DNA of 64,000 nucleotides from Luteibacter sp. UNCMF331Sha3.1 (GTDB lineage Bacteria; Pseudomonadota; Gammaproteobacteria; Xanthomonadales; Rhodanobacteraceae): NCBI RefSeq assembly GCF_900109915.1, contig NZ_FOBU01000001.1, forward strand, positions 812,764 to 876,763. The letters are read 5' to 3'. The notes below the pieces were generated by a model. The model saw only the letters and a program-made list of their open reading frames with translations. It was not told where the DNA came from and searched no databases. This document shows positions 52,017 through 61,400 of the stretch, in pieces (position 1 is the stretch's first letter; each line of letters begins with the position of its first letter). The position numbers and the translations under genes are program-made.

Positions 52017-53804
52017 ATGAAGCACGCCCGCCGCCATCTCTGCGCCGCCGTCGCAGCCCTCGTCAGCCTGCCCGCGTTCGCGACGCCACCGCTGGCGACC
52101 CTGGTCTTCCGCGATGGCGGGCGCCCTGTGCTCAGCATCACCGATCCGCACGGCGCGGCGCTCGTCGACGAGACGCTCGGCCTGCGCACCACGGATGCGG
52201 ACCTCACGCACGACCTGAAGCTGATCGGCACCTCGCAGCGACAGCTCACCGAGCATTACCGCATGACGGTGGGCAAACGCCTCGACCGCACGAGCAATCT
52301 TTCCGAGACGCGCTACGCGCTGCAGAACGCCAAGGGCCAGAAGCTTGACGTGGTCGTGCGCATCGGCAACGACGGCGTGGCCTTCCGTTACGAGCTGCCC
52401 GGAAAGACCCAGGCGACGGTCACCGGCGAAGCGACCTCGTTCGCCGTCCCCGCGAGCGCGCAGGCATGGCTGCTGCCGTACAGCCCGGAGTACGAGAAGG
52501 AGCGCTTCCAGATCACGGCCGGCACCGCCGCGGCCGGCCAATACGGCTACCCCTCGCTCTTCCGCGTCGGCGACAGCTACGTGCTCATCACCGAAGCCAA
52601 CGCCGACGGACGCTACGACGGCAGCCGCCTCTCGCATACCGCGAACACCGGCGACTTCGCGCTCGTGCTGGCCGACGCGCGCGTCGACAGCACCGGCGTC
52701 ACGCCGTGGCGCACGGCGATCATCGGCGACCTGGCGACGGTGACGGAATCCACGCTGGTCGACGACCTGGCCGATCCGGCGAAATTCGCTGACACCTCGT
52801 GGATCCGGCCTGGCAAGGTCGCCTGGTCGTGGCTCAGCGAGCACCAGAGTCCTTCGGATTTCACGCGTCAGAAGGCGTACGTAGACTTTGCATCGAAGAA
52901 TCACCTTCCCTATGTGCTCGTGGACGAAGGCTGGAGCGACGCGTGGGTGCCCGAACTCGTCCGTTACGCCCAGGCGAAGCACGTCGACATCCTGCTCTGG
53001 TACCACTGGTCGAAGCTCGATACGCCGGCGAAGCGCATCGCGGAACTCACGCGGATCAAGGGCTGGGGCGTGAAGGGCGTGAAGGTGGACTTCATGGAGT
53101 CCGATTCGCAGGCGCGCTTCCGCTGGTACGACGAGACGCTGGCCGACACGGCGAAGCTGCACCTGATGCTCAACTTCCACGGCGCGACCATTCCGCACGG
53201 CCTGCAGCGCACGTGGCCGCACCTCATGACGATGGAAGGCGTGCGGGGCGCGGAGAACGACCCGCCCGTGGTCGGCAACACGATCCAGCCGTTCACGCGC
53301 AACGTCGTCGGCTCGATGGATTACACGCCGGTGGCGTTCGATGCCGGCCGCAAGGAGGCGTCGATCGCGCACGAGGTGGCGTTGCCCATCGTCTTCGAAT
53401 CCGGCTGGACGCATTTCGCCGACCGCCCCGAAGCGTATGACGCACGCCCCCAGGCGCTGGCCTTCCTCGACCAAATTCCTACCGTATGGGATGAAACGAA
53501 ACTGATCGGCGGCACACCGGGACAGGACGCGATCTTCGCGCGTCGCAGCGGCGATCGCTGGTTCGTCGGCGCCATCGCCGCCGGCGCGGCGCGCCGGCTC
53601 ACCGTACCCCTGGCTTCCCTCGGCGTCGGCCCGTGGCATGCCGACATCGTGCGTGACGGCGCAGGGCGTGGCGACGTCGTGCACACGCGACAGAACGTCA
53701 CGGCCGACGGCTCGCTGTCGTTCGACGTGCCGATGAACGGCGGCTTCGCGGCGATCCTCTGCCCGATGGCCAAGGGCCAGTTCGACAACGGCTGCTACCG
53801 CTAG
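52017..53804 (+). CDS. GH97 family glycoside hydrolase (alpha-galactosidase-like), 595 aa
   Basis: The signal peptide MKHARRHLCAAVAALVSLPAFA precedes a protein with the GH97 layout: an N-terminal beta-sandwich, then a barrel with RPGKVAWSWLSEHQSPSDFTRQKAYVDFASKNHLPYVLVDEGW, GVKGVKVDFMESDSQARF, LMLNFHGATIPHGLQRTWPHLMTMEGVRGAEN, and a C-terminal beta domain ending CPMAKGQFDNGCYR. In GH97 an Asp in the KVDFM position marks the retaining alpha-galactosidase branch, as opposed to the inverting glucosidase SusB. ATG 52017 has GAGGA upstream; ATG 52002 is the alternative. It converges with the propeller kinase, the two stops sharing a CTAG. Confidence 0.85.
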   Translation: MKHARRHLCAAVAALVSLPAFATPPLATLVFRDGGRPVLSITDPHGAALVDETLGLRTTDADLTHDLKLIGTSQRQLTEHYRMTVGKRLDRTSNLSETRYALQNAKGQKLDVVVRIGNDGVAFRYELPGKTQATVTGEATSFAVPASAQAWLLPYSPEYEKERFQITAGTAAAGQYGYPSLFRVGDSYVLITEANADGRYDGSRLSHTANTGDFALVLADARVDSTGVTPWRTAIIGDLATVTESTLVDDLADPAKFADTSWIRPGKVAWSWLSEHQSPSDFTRQKAYVDFASKNHLPYVLVDEGWSDAWVPELVRYAQAKHVDILLWYHWSKLDTPAKRIAELTRIKGWGVKGVKVDFMESDSQARFRWYDETLADTAKLHLMLNFHGATIPHGLQRTWPHLMTMEGVRGAENDPPVVGNTIQPFTRNVVGSMDYTPVAFDAGRKEASIAHEVALPIVFESGWTHFADRPEAYDARPQALAFLDQIPTVWDETKLIGGTPGQDAIFARRSGDRWFVGAIAAGAARRLTVPLASLGVGPWHADIVRDGAGRGDVVHTRQNVTADGSLSFDVPMNGGFAAILCPMAKGQFDNGCYR

Positions 53805-56800
53805 AAGGGCAACCGCACCCGTCGCCACCACCGCCGGAACGGCGTGTGGTGGCCGGGGAAGGCGCGCGCCGCGGGAACACGCACGAGGATTTCCGTTCCG
53901 CCATCGAGGCGCGATGCGATCGACGGGACGCCACCCGCGGCGATCGCCCTCTCGCGGATACCGCGCAGTCCCCAATGGCCGTCGCGACCGTCGCGGAGCA
54001 CGACCTGATCGATCCCGCGGCCATCGTCGCGCACGCTGAGCACGAGGTCGCAGCCTTCGAACCGCAGCTCCACGTCGATCCGGCTGGCGTGCGCGTGAGC
54101 GATCGCGTTGTGGATCGCCTCGCGGGCGATGCCGTAGAGCTCGTCGCGCACCAGGCCGTCGAGGTGCCGCAGTTCGGCGCTCACGGTGACCACGACGGGC
54201 ACCGTGTGTTCCGTCGCATACGCCGCCGCGAGTTCGCGCAGAGCCACGTCGAGGCGACCCGATTCGCCGACGCTGGTACGCAGGTCGCGCACGCGATCCC
54301 GCGCTTCCACCATCGCCTCGTCCGCCCGGTCGAGCGCGCCTTCCATCGCCACGCGTAGCGGATCGTCCGGCGGCACGCGGTTGGCGATCGCCTGAAAACG
54401 CATGGTCAGGCCCTGGATGCTCTGCAGCAGCGTGTCGTGCAGGTCGCGCGCGATGCGCTCCCGCTCCGCATGCCGTTCCTGCAGGCGCGCACGCAGCTCC
54501 ACCGAAATCCGGCGCAGGCGCGCCAGGAACGCGGCCCAGATCAGCAGCGCGACGACGATCGCGCACAGCACGTAGAACCAGGGCATCTGATAGAACGCCC
54601 GCGCCACGACGATGACGGTGGACGCACCCGCCTCGTCCCCTACGCCATCCTCGTTCGAGGCGACCACGCGGAACACGTAGCGACCCGGTGGCGGATCCGT
54701 GTAGATCGCCTCGCGATCGTTCCCCGCGTCGCGCCAGCGTGTGTCGATGCCCTCCATGCGATAGCGGAAGCGGACGCGCTCGGGCATGGTCAGGCTGGTC
54801 GCGGTGAACGCGATGCGCAGCCGCTCGGTGTGCGCGGGGATGCCTATCTCGGCGGTGGCCGGCCAGGTACCCGCGTCCGTGGTGATCGAGCGCACAAACA
54901 CGGTGGGTGCGAGCGCGTTGCGCGGCACGTCGGCGGGGTCGATCGACACGATGCCGCTGGTGGTCGCGAACCACAGGCGCCCATCGTCCGCGACGACCGC
55001 GGTCGGAAGCGGGCGGAACTGCGCGGGGGTTCCCGGCAGGCCGTCGAGCGAATCGAACACCGCCACCTCGGGTCGGAACGCCGGATCGTCGAGCGCGTGG
55101 GCCATGTCGGCGGCGCGGATGCGCACGACGCCCTGCGCCGCGCTCGCCCAGAAATCGCCACGTCGGTCGCGCACCAGACCCGAGACGCCGCGCAACGGAT
55201 CGCCGCGCGTCACGATCATGCGCGCGCGCCCACCGACGATGGCCGCGATGCCGAGTTCACCGCCGACCCACATGGCCGGGCCGTCGTCGAGCAACGCCGT
55301 GACGTTCCCGATGGCGAGTCCCTCGCGAGCGCCATACGTCGTGTCGCGCGCACCGTCGCGTTCCAGCACCGTGTTGCGGGCGAAGCCCATCCACACGTGT
55401 CCGCGATGGTCGCGTGCCAGCACCAGCGGCGCGGGGTCGTTGGCGAACGCGGGCAACGGATCGTGCGTCCATGCGCCGCCGCTGTAGTGGTAGATGCCGG
55501 GCCGGTTCAGAGACACCCATGCGCCGCCCTTGCCGTCGCCGACGATGGCCTGCACGCCCGAGTAATCGGGATACGGCAGCGGCGCGATCATCTCGGGCTC
55601 GCCGCCGTGCAAGCGCCACAGACCGTTGGGACCGCCGAGCCAGGTGCTGCCATCGGGGTCGCGACTTGCCGCCGTGATCGCCTGCGCCAGGTTCGTGCGG
55701 GTGATGCCGTCGAGACCGAGGTGGGTGAGCGGATGACTCTTCGTGCCGACCCAGACGCCGCTCGAGGCCGCGGCCACCATCGCGAAGTCGGTGGCGCCCG
55801 GCGGCTGCATCGCCGGTAGCAGGCGGCTGACACGGAACCGGTCGAGGCCGCGGCTCCCGCCAAACCACAGGTTGCCCTCGCGATCCTGGATCACGGCGGT
55901 GGCGTAGTCGGAACTCATACCGTCGCGCTCCTGGAAGCGCTGGGCGTTCGGGTCGTCGGGGCCGACCACCCTGCCCGCCAGCTCGCGCACGCGCGGTACG
56001 CGACGGATGCCGTTGCCCAGCGTCGGGGTCCAGAGCGCGCCGTCGCGATCGAACAGCAGCCCCGCCGAGGACAAGCGCAGCGACGGCCCGGCGGTCTGCG
56101 GGTCGGAGGCCGCCGTCCAGACGGGCCGGACGCCGCCGTCCGCTTCGGCGACCCAGATGGCACCGTCCGGCGCCTCGGCGATGCGATTGATCCGACCGAC
56201 GTCCCGGGTAGCGATCCGGAAACGGTCGCCGCCTTTAGGCAGCCATGCGAGCACGTCCTCGGTGGCGACCCACAGCCGGCCTTCGCGATCCGTGGCCAGC
56301 GTGCGCGCGCGGTTGCCCGGAAGGCCGAGCGCCTCTCCCATGGGCTTCCAGCGGCCGTGATCGAACGCGGCCAGTCCGTTGAACGTCGCCGCCCAGATCG
56401 TGCCGTCGGGCGTCCGCGCCAGGGCGTACACGGTGCCGGACGGCAATCCCGATTCGCCCGCGTAATGCGTGGCGCGGTCCTTGTCGATGAAGCTGGCCAC
56501 CCCGTAGCGGAACCCGACCCACAGTCCTCCCGAGGGCGGCGCGTAGAGCGACGCGACGCTGGAGGCGAGGAAATCGCCGCCTTCACGCGGGCGATAACGC
56601 TCGAAACGGACGCCGTCGAAGCGGTACAGGCCGGTCTGGGTGCCGAGCCAGAGGTAGCCGTCGCTCGTCTGCGCGAGCGCCGTCACCTGGCCCGGAGCGC
56701 CTTCGCGAACGGTCCAGGCCGTGTGGTAGTACTGGGCGAGATCGCGGTCGCGGTTGTCCATCGCCGCCGCGCCGACGGCGAACGCCAGCCAGCCGGCCAG

Positions 56801-56848
56801 GGCCAGCAGCGCGTTCCATCCCCGTGATCGCGTGCATGCGGGACGCAT
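53801..56848 (-). CDS. Sensor histidine kinase with periplasmic Reg_prop propeller and Y_Y_Y domain, 1015 aa
   Basis: A signal/anchor segment (NALLALAGWLAFAVGAAAM) leads to a long periplasmic region of propeller repeats of the TSDGYLWLGTQTGLYRFDG type (residues about 40-680), then a Y_Y_Y-type domain (LRIAFTATSLTMPERVRFRYRMEGIDTRWRDAGNDREAIYTDPPPGRYVFRVVASNEDG), a transmembrane helix (FYVLCAIVVALLIWAAFLARL), and a NarL-type kinase with the phospho-His804 in IARDLHDTLLQ and the ATP-binding GIAREAIHNAIAHA, VRDDGRGID, HWGLRGIRERA. There is no receiver domain. Such kinases often sense oligosaccharides. ATG 56848 has GAGG upstream. Confidence 0.9.
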   Translation of the reverse strand: MRPACTRSRGWNALLALAGWLAFAVGAAAMDNRDRDLAQYYHTAWTVREGAPGQVTALAQTSDGYLWLGTQTGLYRFDGVRFERYRPREGGDFLASSVASLYAPPSGGLWVGFRYGVASFIDKDRATHYAGESGLPSGTVYALARTPDGTIWAATFNGLAAFDHGRWKPMGEALGLPGNRARTLATDREGRLWVATEDVLAWLPKGGDRFRIATRDVGRINRIAEAPDGAIWVAEADGGVRPVWTAASDPQTAGPSLRLSSAGLLFDRDGALWTPTLGNGIRRVPRVRELAGRVVGPDDPNAQRFQERDGMSSDYATAVIQDREGNLWFGGSRGLDRFRVSRLLPAMQPPGATDFAMVAAASSGVWVGTKSHPLTHLGLDGITRTNLAQAITAASRDPDGSTWLGGPNGLWRLHGGEPEMIAPLPYPDYSGVQAIVGDGKGGAWVSLNRPGIYHYSGGAWTHDPLPAFANDPAPLVLARDHRGHVWMGFARNTVLERDGARDTTYGAREGLAIGNVTALLDDGPAMWVGGELGIAAIVGGRARMIVTRGDPLRGVSGLVRDRRGDFWASAAQGVVRIRAADMAHALDDPAFRPEVAVFDSLDGLPGTPAQFRPLPTAVVADDGRLWFATTSGIVSIDPADVPRNALAPTVFVRSITTDAGTWPATAEIGIPAHTERLRIAFTATSLTMPERVRFRYRMEGIDTRWRDAGNDREAIYTDPPPGRYVFRVVASNEDGVGDEAGASTVIVVARAFYQMPWFYVLCAIVVALLIWAAFLARLRRISVELRARLQERHAERERIARDLHDTLLQSIQGLTMRFQAIANRVPPDDPLRVAMEGALDRADEAMVEARDRVRDLRTSVGESGRLDVALRELAAAYATEHTVPVVVTVSAELRHLDGLVRDELYGIAREAIHNAIAHAHASRIDVELRFEGCDLVLSVRDDGRGIDQVVLRDGRDGHWGLRGIRERAIAAGGVPSIASRLDGGTEILVRVPAARAFPGHHTPFRRWWRRVRLPF

Positions 56849-56924
56849 GCTTACCTCGTCAATCTTGCGAGGCGCAACGATAGCGCGCGCAAGGGTTCTA
56901 CGTCCTCGTACCGTGCCGCCGGGA

Positions 56925-57791
56925 TCAGCGCGCCAGACCCGCGTCGCGCAGGAACGCGAGGGAATCGGCCAGCACCCGCCCGGCCGCGGGCGATCGCTCG
57001 GGCGAGGCGAGCACATGGGCCGCCTGGTCGTAGGCGACCAGGCGACGACGCTCCGCCGGTGTGCCGAGCCACTCGAAGGCATCGCGCATCGCGCGCACCG
57101 ACGTGAGGGTGTCGCGGTCGCCGTCGCCACCGTCCCATACGCCGAAAAAAACGGGACAGGCGATGGCGCTCAGGCGCTCCGGTCGCATCCATTCGATGAA
57201 GAGGTGCGCGATCGCCCGGTAGGCGTCGGTGTGCACGACGCTCGACCAGTAGCGCCGCTGGAACGGGCTGCGCTCGCCCGGGGGCTCGACGGCACCCTGC
57301 ATCAGCACGGCGGCGCGCAGCTGGTCGGCGTCGTGGACGCGAATGCCGGGGGACCAGGCCACGATCGCGGCGATGGCTTCGGGACGACGCACGGCGAGGT
57401 CGAGCGCGAGCGACGCGCCCATCGACGTCGCGACCAGCACCACGCGCTCGCCCAGCGCGAGGCCGACGTCGAGTGCCTCGTCCGCGTCCGCGCGCCAACG
57501 CTCCGGCGTGATCCCCGCCATCGCGCCGGGTGCCGTGCTGCCGTGGCCGGTAAGGCGATTGAGGAACAGGTGCGCGTCGCAGGCATCGGCGATCGCGCGG
57601 TGCGCGGGCGCCCCTTCGGCCTGGCTCGCGGTGAATCCATGGACGTAGACGACGGACAGGCGGCGCCGCTCGTACGGCGCCGCGCCACGGAAGACGATGC
57701 GCGCCTCGTTATCGGGCTTGAGGTCGGGAACGGCGCGCTCATCCTCCGCGATCCGGGCGGCGACCGCATCCAGGCCGGACGGCGCCCTCAT
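56925..57791 (-). CDS. Alpha/beta hydrolase (esterase/lipase-like), 288 aa
   Basis: A serine hydrolase fold with LSVVYVHGFTASQAEGAPAHRAIADACDAHLFLNRLTGHGS and the nucleophile elbow VVLVATSMGASLALDLAVRR, where the Ser is in an A-T-S-M-G setting. The Asp and His of the triad should be in FFGVWDGGDGDRDT and AYDQAAHVLASPERS. There is no signal peptide. Its ATG overlaps the hybrid kinase stop by four bases (ATGA), so it is translationally coupled to the kinase. The substrate is unknown. Confidence 0.82.
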   Translation of the reverse strand: MRAPSGLDAVAARIAEDERAVPDLKPDNEARIVFRGAAPYERRRLSVVYVHGFTASQAEGAPAHRAIADACDAHLFLNRLTGHGSTAPGAMAGITPERWRADADEALDVGLALGERVVLVATSMGASLALDLAVRRPEAIAAIVAWSPGIRVHDADQLRAAVLMQGAVEPPGERSPFQRRYWSSVVHTDAYRAIAHLFIEWMRPERLSAIACPVFFGVWDGGDGDRDTLTSVRAMRDAFEWLGTPAERRRLVAYDQAAHVLASPERSPAAGRVLADSLAFLRDAGLAR

Positions 57792-59950
57792 GCGTCCATC
57801 GCCGGCGCCATCTGCTCGCGCTGCGTCGTGACGAAGCGCTGCACGGAGCGGGCCAGCGCATCCACGTCGGGCACCGCGACGCGCATGTCGCCACCCGCTT
57901 CGAGCAGTACCGCGATGTCGTCGCAGACGCGCGCGGCTCCGGGGACGCCGAGATTGCCGAGCACGTTGCGCAGGGAATGCAGGGATTCCGACGCCATCGC
58001 GATGTCGCGTCCCAGGGCCGCCGCGCGCAGCATGTCGAAGTACTCGTCGGCCGTCCGTGCACACAGGTCGACGAATCCGGAAAACTCCTCGGGGCTGCTC
58101 AGCGCGCGCATGTCGTCGAGCGGCGTCTGGGCGTGGCTGGCGGACGGCTCGTCCACCTCCGTCTGCCAGCGCCGCGCCGCGCGATCGAGGCGGCGTTCCT
58201 CGGCCACCGACTCGATGACGTCGAGAAGGCGCTGCGCGGCGATCGGCTTGGTGAGATACGCCCGCGCGCCGGCGCGGAACGCGATGCGCACGGCATCGTG
58301 GCTGGAGTCGGCGCTCAGCATGACGATCGGCGGCACCGTGCGGATGCGTCGCGTGCTTTCGATCCGGCCGAGCACGTCCCAGCCCGAGCTGCCGGGCATG
58401 TGCAGGTCCATGAAGATGATGTCGAACGATTCGTGGTCGAGCCGCGCCAGCGCTTCGTCGCCACTGGCACAGAACACCGGCGCGTGTCCGGCGCGCTCGA
58501 GGATGCGCCCGACGATTTCGCGATTGGCCGCGTTGTCGTCCACCACGAGACAGCGCTGCGTGGCGACTCGCTCGCGGTGGTCGTCGAGCAGCTCCACCAG
58601 CGGCATCTCGGCGGCGCTGCGTGCGCCCGCCGCCGCGTGCGGCAGCGCGAAACGCCACGTGAAGATCGATCCACCCATCGGGTTGTCGGTCACGTCGAGC
58701 GAGCCGTTCATCTGCTCGGACACGTTGCGCACGATGTACAGGCCGAGACCCACGCCTTCCTGGCGGCGACCTTCGCCGACGCTCAGCTGATGGAACGGGT
58801 CGAAAATGCGCTGCTTGTCGGCGTCGGCGATGCCGATGCCGTTGTCGCTCACGGTGCAGACGATCGTGGGATCGCGGCCGCCGATGCCCGGCACGAGTTC
58901 GATGCGCACGTCCACCGAGCCGCCCGGTGGCGTGAACTTGAGCGCGTTCGAGGCGAGGTTGGAAAGCACCTGCTCGATACGACCGGGGTCACCACTGAAG
59001 ACGCCCTCGACCGAGGCGTCGCGCGCGAGGCTGAACGTGATACGCTTCTCCGCCGCGAGCGACCGGCACACCGCGCCGACCGTCGCGAGCACTTCGTCGA
59101 ACGCGAAGGACTGGTGCCGGAGAGTGAAGCTACCGCCGGCGAACGACGCGACGTCGAGCACGGCGTTGACCCGGTGCAGCAGGGCGTTCGCGTTGGTCGA
59201 CAACAGGCCGACGAGGCGGCGCTGGTCGTCGCTCATCACGCCGGTGTCGACCAGCGACGCCGAATGGATCACGGTGCTCAGCGGCGTGCGCATCTCGTGG
59301 CTCATCATGGAGATGAAGCGGTGCTGCGCCTCGCGCGAGGCGATCGCCTCGGCGGACACGTCGCGAAGCGCGTCCATCACGCGATACAGCGTCATGGGGA
59401 GCACGATCACCAGCGCCAGCGCGTAGAGCGCGTAAGCCGGTCGCGCCACCCAGTAACCGTCCGGAGCGACGACGAGCAGGATCGCGACGGATGCCGCCAC
59501 TCCGGCGCCGAACACGCGCCGGCTGTAGCGCACGCCGAGCGCTACCGACAGGAACGGAAGGACCGCGGTGAGCGTGATGACGAGCATGAAAGCGGCCTTG
59601 AGCAGCAGGGCCACCGCGACGAAATTGACGATGCTGCCCACGCCGTCGACGACGGCGCTCTCGCGGAGCGCACCGGCGCGGACGCCGAGCATCCAGAACG
59701 CGCTGAGCAGGAACAGCGTGACCGCCACGGGCACCACGCGCTGCGCTTCCGCCGCCATCGGCGCCGGGCCGTGCAGCCACGCGACGCTCCAGACGACGAT
59801 GAATCCGAGGATCACCGTGCGCATGAGCGACACGTGGTACTCCCGGAAACTCGCCACGATGCGGTCGATGCGGGGATTGCGCAGCCGCTCGGCGACCTCG
59901 CTGAGCATCATCGGCCCGGCATGCTTGCCGTTACCGCCTTCGATCTTCAT
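57788..59950 (-). CDS. Hybrid sensor histidine kinase with receiver and HPt-like domains (RpfC-like layout), 720 aa
   Basis: Residues 40-195 hold about five to six membrane segments with almost no periplasmic loop. The kinase core has His218 in SMMSHEMRTPLSTVI, NLASNALKFTP, VSDNGIGI and GVGLGLYIVRNVSEQMNG. A receiver follows (CLVVDDNAANREIV, Asp515 in IIFMDLHMPGSSGW, KPI), and the C-terminus has an HPt-like helix bundle with His658 in SESLHSLRNVLGNLG. This is the order seen in RpfC, the fatty-acid signal kinase of xanthomonads, but there is no rpfF or rpfG nearby. It is the first gene of a minus-strand run with the hydrolase and the propeller kinase. Confidence 0.87.
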   Translation of the reverse strand: MKIEGGNGKHAGPMMLSEVAERLRNPRIDRIVASFREYHVSLMRTVILGFIVVWSVAWLHGPAPMAAEAQRVVPVAVTLFLLSAFWMLGVRAGALRESAVVDGVGSIVNFVAVALLLKAAFMLVITLTAVLPFLSVALGVRYSRRVFGAGVAASVAILLVVAPDGYWVARPAYALYALALVIVLPMTLYRVMDALRDVSAEAIASREAQHRFISMMSHEMRTPLSTVIHSASLVDTGVMSDDQRRLVGLLSTNANALLHRVNAVLDVASFAGGSFTLRHQSFAFDEVLATVGAVCRSLAAEKRITFSLARDASVEGVFSGDPGRIEQVLSNLASNALKFTPPGGSVDVRIELVPGIGGRDPTIVCTVSDNGIGIADADKQRIFDPFHQLSVGEGRRQEGVGLGLYIVRNVSEQMNGSLDVTDNPMGGSIFTWRFALPHAAAGARSAAEMPLVELLDDHRERVATQRCLVVDDNAANREIVGRILERAGHAPVFCASGDEALARLDHESFDIIFMDLHMPGSSGWDVLGRIESTRRIRTVPPIVMLSADSSHDAVRIAFRAGARAYLTKPIAAQRLLDVIESVAEERRLDRAARRWQTEVDEPSASHAQTPLDDMRALSSPEEFSGFVDLCARTADEYFDMLRAAALGRDIAMASESLHSLRNVLGNLGVPGAARVCDDIAVLLEAGGDMRVAVPDVDALARSVQRFVTTQREQMAPAMDA

Positions 59951-60091
59951 GCACGCGTGGTCCGACTTCCCCCCGATAACGTCCTAGTCTATGAACTCTG
60001 CGAGGGCTGGCAAGTGCGGTCGCAATAGGAAAGAGCATGTAATCGTTTACGACCCGATCGAGCCTGGTCGCAGGCGCCCAGGCCCGGACCG

Positions 60092-60919
60092 CTATCTCCC
60101 GGCTTTCGGCGAACCGCTTTTCTTCGCCGCGGCGCGCATCCGGGGCGCCTTGCCCAGTTCGACCCATGTCGGGGCGTGGTCGCTGGCCTTGGGCCGGTCG
60201 CGGACCCATCGGTCCACATCGGCGTCCTTCAGGCGGGCGGCGAGGTCGGGCGAGAGCAGCAGGTGATCGATGCGCAATCCCCTGTCCCGCGGCCAGTGCT
60301 GGCGGAAATAGTCCCAGAACGTGTAGATGCGCTCGTCCGGGTGGATGGCGCGGAGCGCGTCGGTCCAGCCCTGGGCGAGCAGCCGCGCGTACGCATCGCG
60401 GCTTTCCGGCTGCAGCAGGGCGTCGCGCCGCCAGTTCTTCGGATCGTAGATGTCGTCGTCGGTGGGCACCACGTTGTAGTCGCCGGCCAGCACCACGGGG
60501 TGGCCCGAGGCGAGCAGCGCGTTCGCGTGGCGGAGGAATCGCTCGAACCAGGCGAGTTTGTAGTCGAATTTCGGGCCCGGCTGCGGATTCCCGTTCGGCA
60601 GGTACAGGCATCCGACGAGCACGCCGTGCGCGACGGCCTCGAGGTAGCGGCTCTGCGTGTCCTTCGCGTCGCCGGGAAGGCCGCGCCGGCTTTCGACGGG
60701 GTCCACACCTTTCGCGAGGATCGCGACGCCGTTCCACGATGGCTGGCCCGCCCAGAGCGCCCCGTAGCCCGCCTCGTTGATCGCGTCGACGGGGAACGCG
60801 GCGTCCGTCGCCTTCAGCTCCTGCAGGCACGCGATCTCTGGCGACTCGCGCTCCAGCCACTCCAGAAGGTTCGGGAGGCGGGACCGGATGCCGTTGACGT
60901 TGTAGGTGGCGATCTTCAT
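60092..60919 (-). CDS. xth: Exodeoxyribonuclease III
   Basis: A 275-residue endonuclease/exonuclease/phosphatase-fold DNA repair enzyme. It begins MKIATYNVNGIRSRLPNLLEWLERESPEIACLQELK, with Asn and Glu metal ligands, and continues through GYGALWAGQPSWNGVAIL, LAGDYNVVPTDDDIYDP, YTFWDYFRQHWPRDRGLRIDHLLLS and SDHAPTWVEL, which holds the catalytic Asp-His. It cuts at abasic sites and degrades 3' ends. The C-terminal basic tail (RMRAAAKKSGSPKAGR) may help DNA binding. The start is ATG 60919. Confidence 0.93.
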   Translation of the reverse strand: MKIATYNVNGIRSRLPNLLEWLERESPEIACLQELKATDAAFPVDAINEAGYGALWAGQPSWNGVAILAKGVDPVESRRGLPGDAKDTQSRYLEAVAHGVLVGCLYLPNGNPQPGPKFDYKLAWFERFLRHANALLASGHPVVLAGDYNVVPTDDDIYDPKNWRRDALLQPESRDAYARLLAQGWTDALRAIHPDERIYTFWDYFRQHWPRDRGLRIDHLLLSPDLAARLKDADVDRWVRDRPKASDHAPTWVELGKAPRMRAAAKKSGSPKAGR

Positions 60920-61120
60920 GTCGCGACTTTCCGCAACGCGCAGTCGAAGAGCGGTGACGGCAACGGCGCGTCGCCCCGTTGGCACCGGGGATTGGCACGA
61001 CACTTGCCTCGATCTAAAAGACGACGAGATTCGCCTCCATCGACGCCCCCGCCGCAATAATTTTTTGCGACCCCGGTCAGCCACCATCGCGGGCCAGCGG
61101 AACCCGCTCAGGGAAAGCAT

Positions 61121-61135
61121 TAATTGCCACAATTA
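61121..61135. promoter_or_regulatory. Operator-like palindrome upstream of the TonB-dependent receptor
   Basis: A perfect 6-3-6 inverted repeat (TAATTG-CCA-CAATTA) in a GC-rich genome, 266 bases before the receptor start. It may bind a repressor or activator of the receptor gene. Confidence 0.45.
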
Positions 61136-61256
61136 CCCATAGTTACATCGTTTTCTGCTGCAATGCGTCATGCCATTCGGACGGCTGGACGGCCGTACGA
61201 GAACGACGTCCGGGCGCTGGACAACCTCAACAACGTGCTGTAAACCGTTCGTCTAG

Positions 61257-61280
61257 TCCATTTGGATCGAGACAAATGGA
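61257..61280 (+). promoter_or_regulatory. Inverted repeat in the receptor leader
   Basis: TCCATTTG and CAAATGGA flank an eight-base spacer, perfect over eight bases. As RNA this would form a hairpin about 120 bases ahead of the receptor start; as DNA it could be an operator. Confidence 0.45.
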
Positions 61281-61400
61281 TGGTGTGGCGATGGAGCGCG
61301 GGCGGGGTCATCGAGGCTCCATCGCAGTACCGGACGGGGGTCCGGTGCTACGGCCCCGTGCCTTCGTCGTATTTCGGGGCATCACTTTTTCGGGGTTGGC

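Larger units (their letters stand above)
60920..61400. other. Long upstream region of the TonB-dependent receptor
   Basis: This 481-base region holds no large gene. It contains an AT-rich stretch near 61050-61160 with the perfect palindrome TAATTG-CCA-CAATTA at 61121-61135, a possible 26-codon reading frame at 61163-61243 and the inverted repeat TCCATTTG-N8-CAAATGGA at 61257-61280. The AT-rich patch is the likeliest promoter area for the receptor gene, but I cannot place -35 and -10 boxes with confidence. Confidence 0.6.

Noticed and set aside
51048-54974. A 1308-codon open frame on the minus strand across the GH97 gene
   Set aside because: Only its last 280 codons (from 51890) have methyltransferase motifs. 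The rest is antisense to GH97 and has the Arg/Ala/His-rich look of a GC-rich shadow frame.
57788-59950. Calling the hybrid kinase RpfC outright
   Set aside because: The domain order matches, but rpfF, rpfG and rpfB are absent and the input domain could not be compared by search, so only an RpfC-like layout is claimed.
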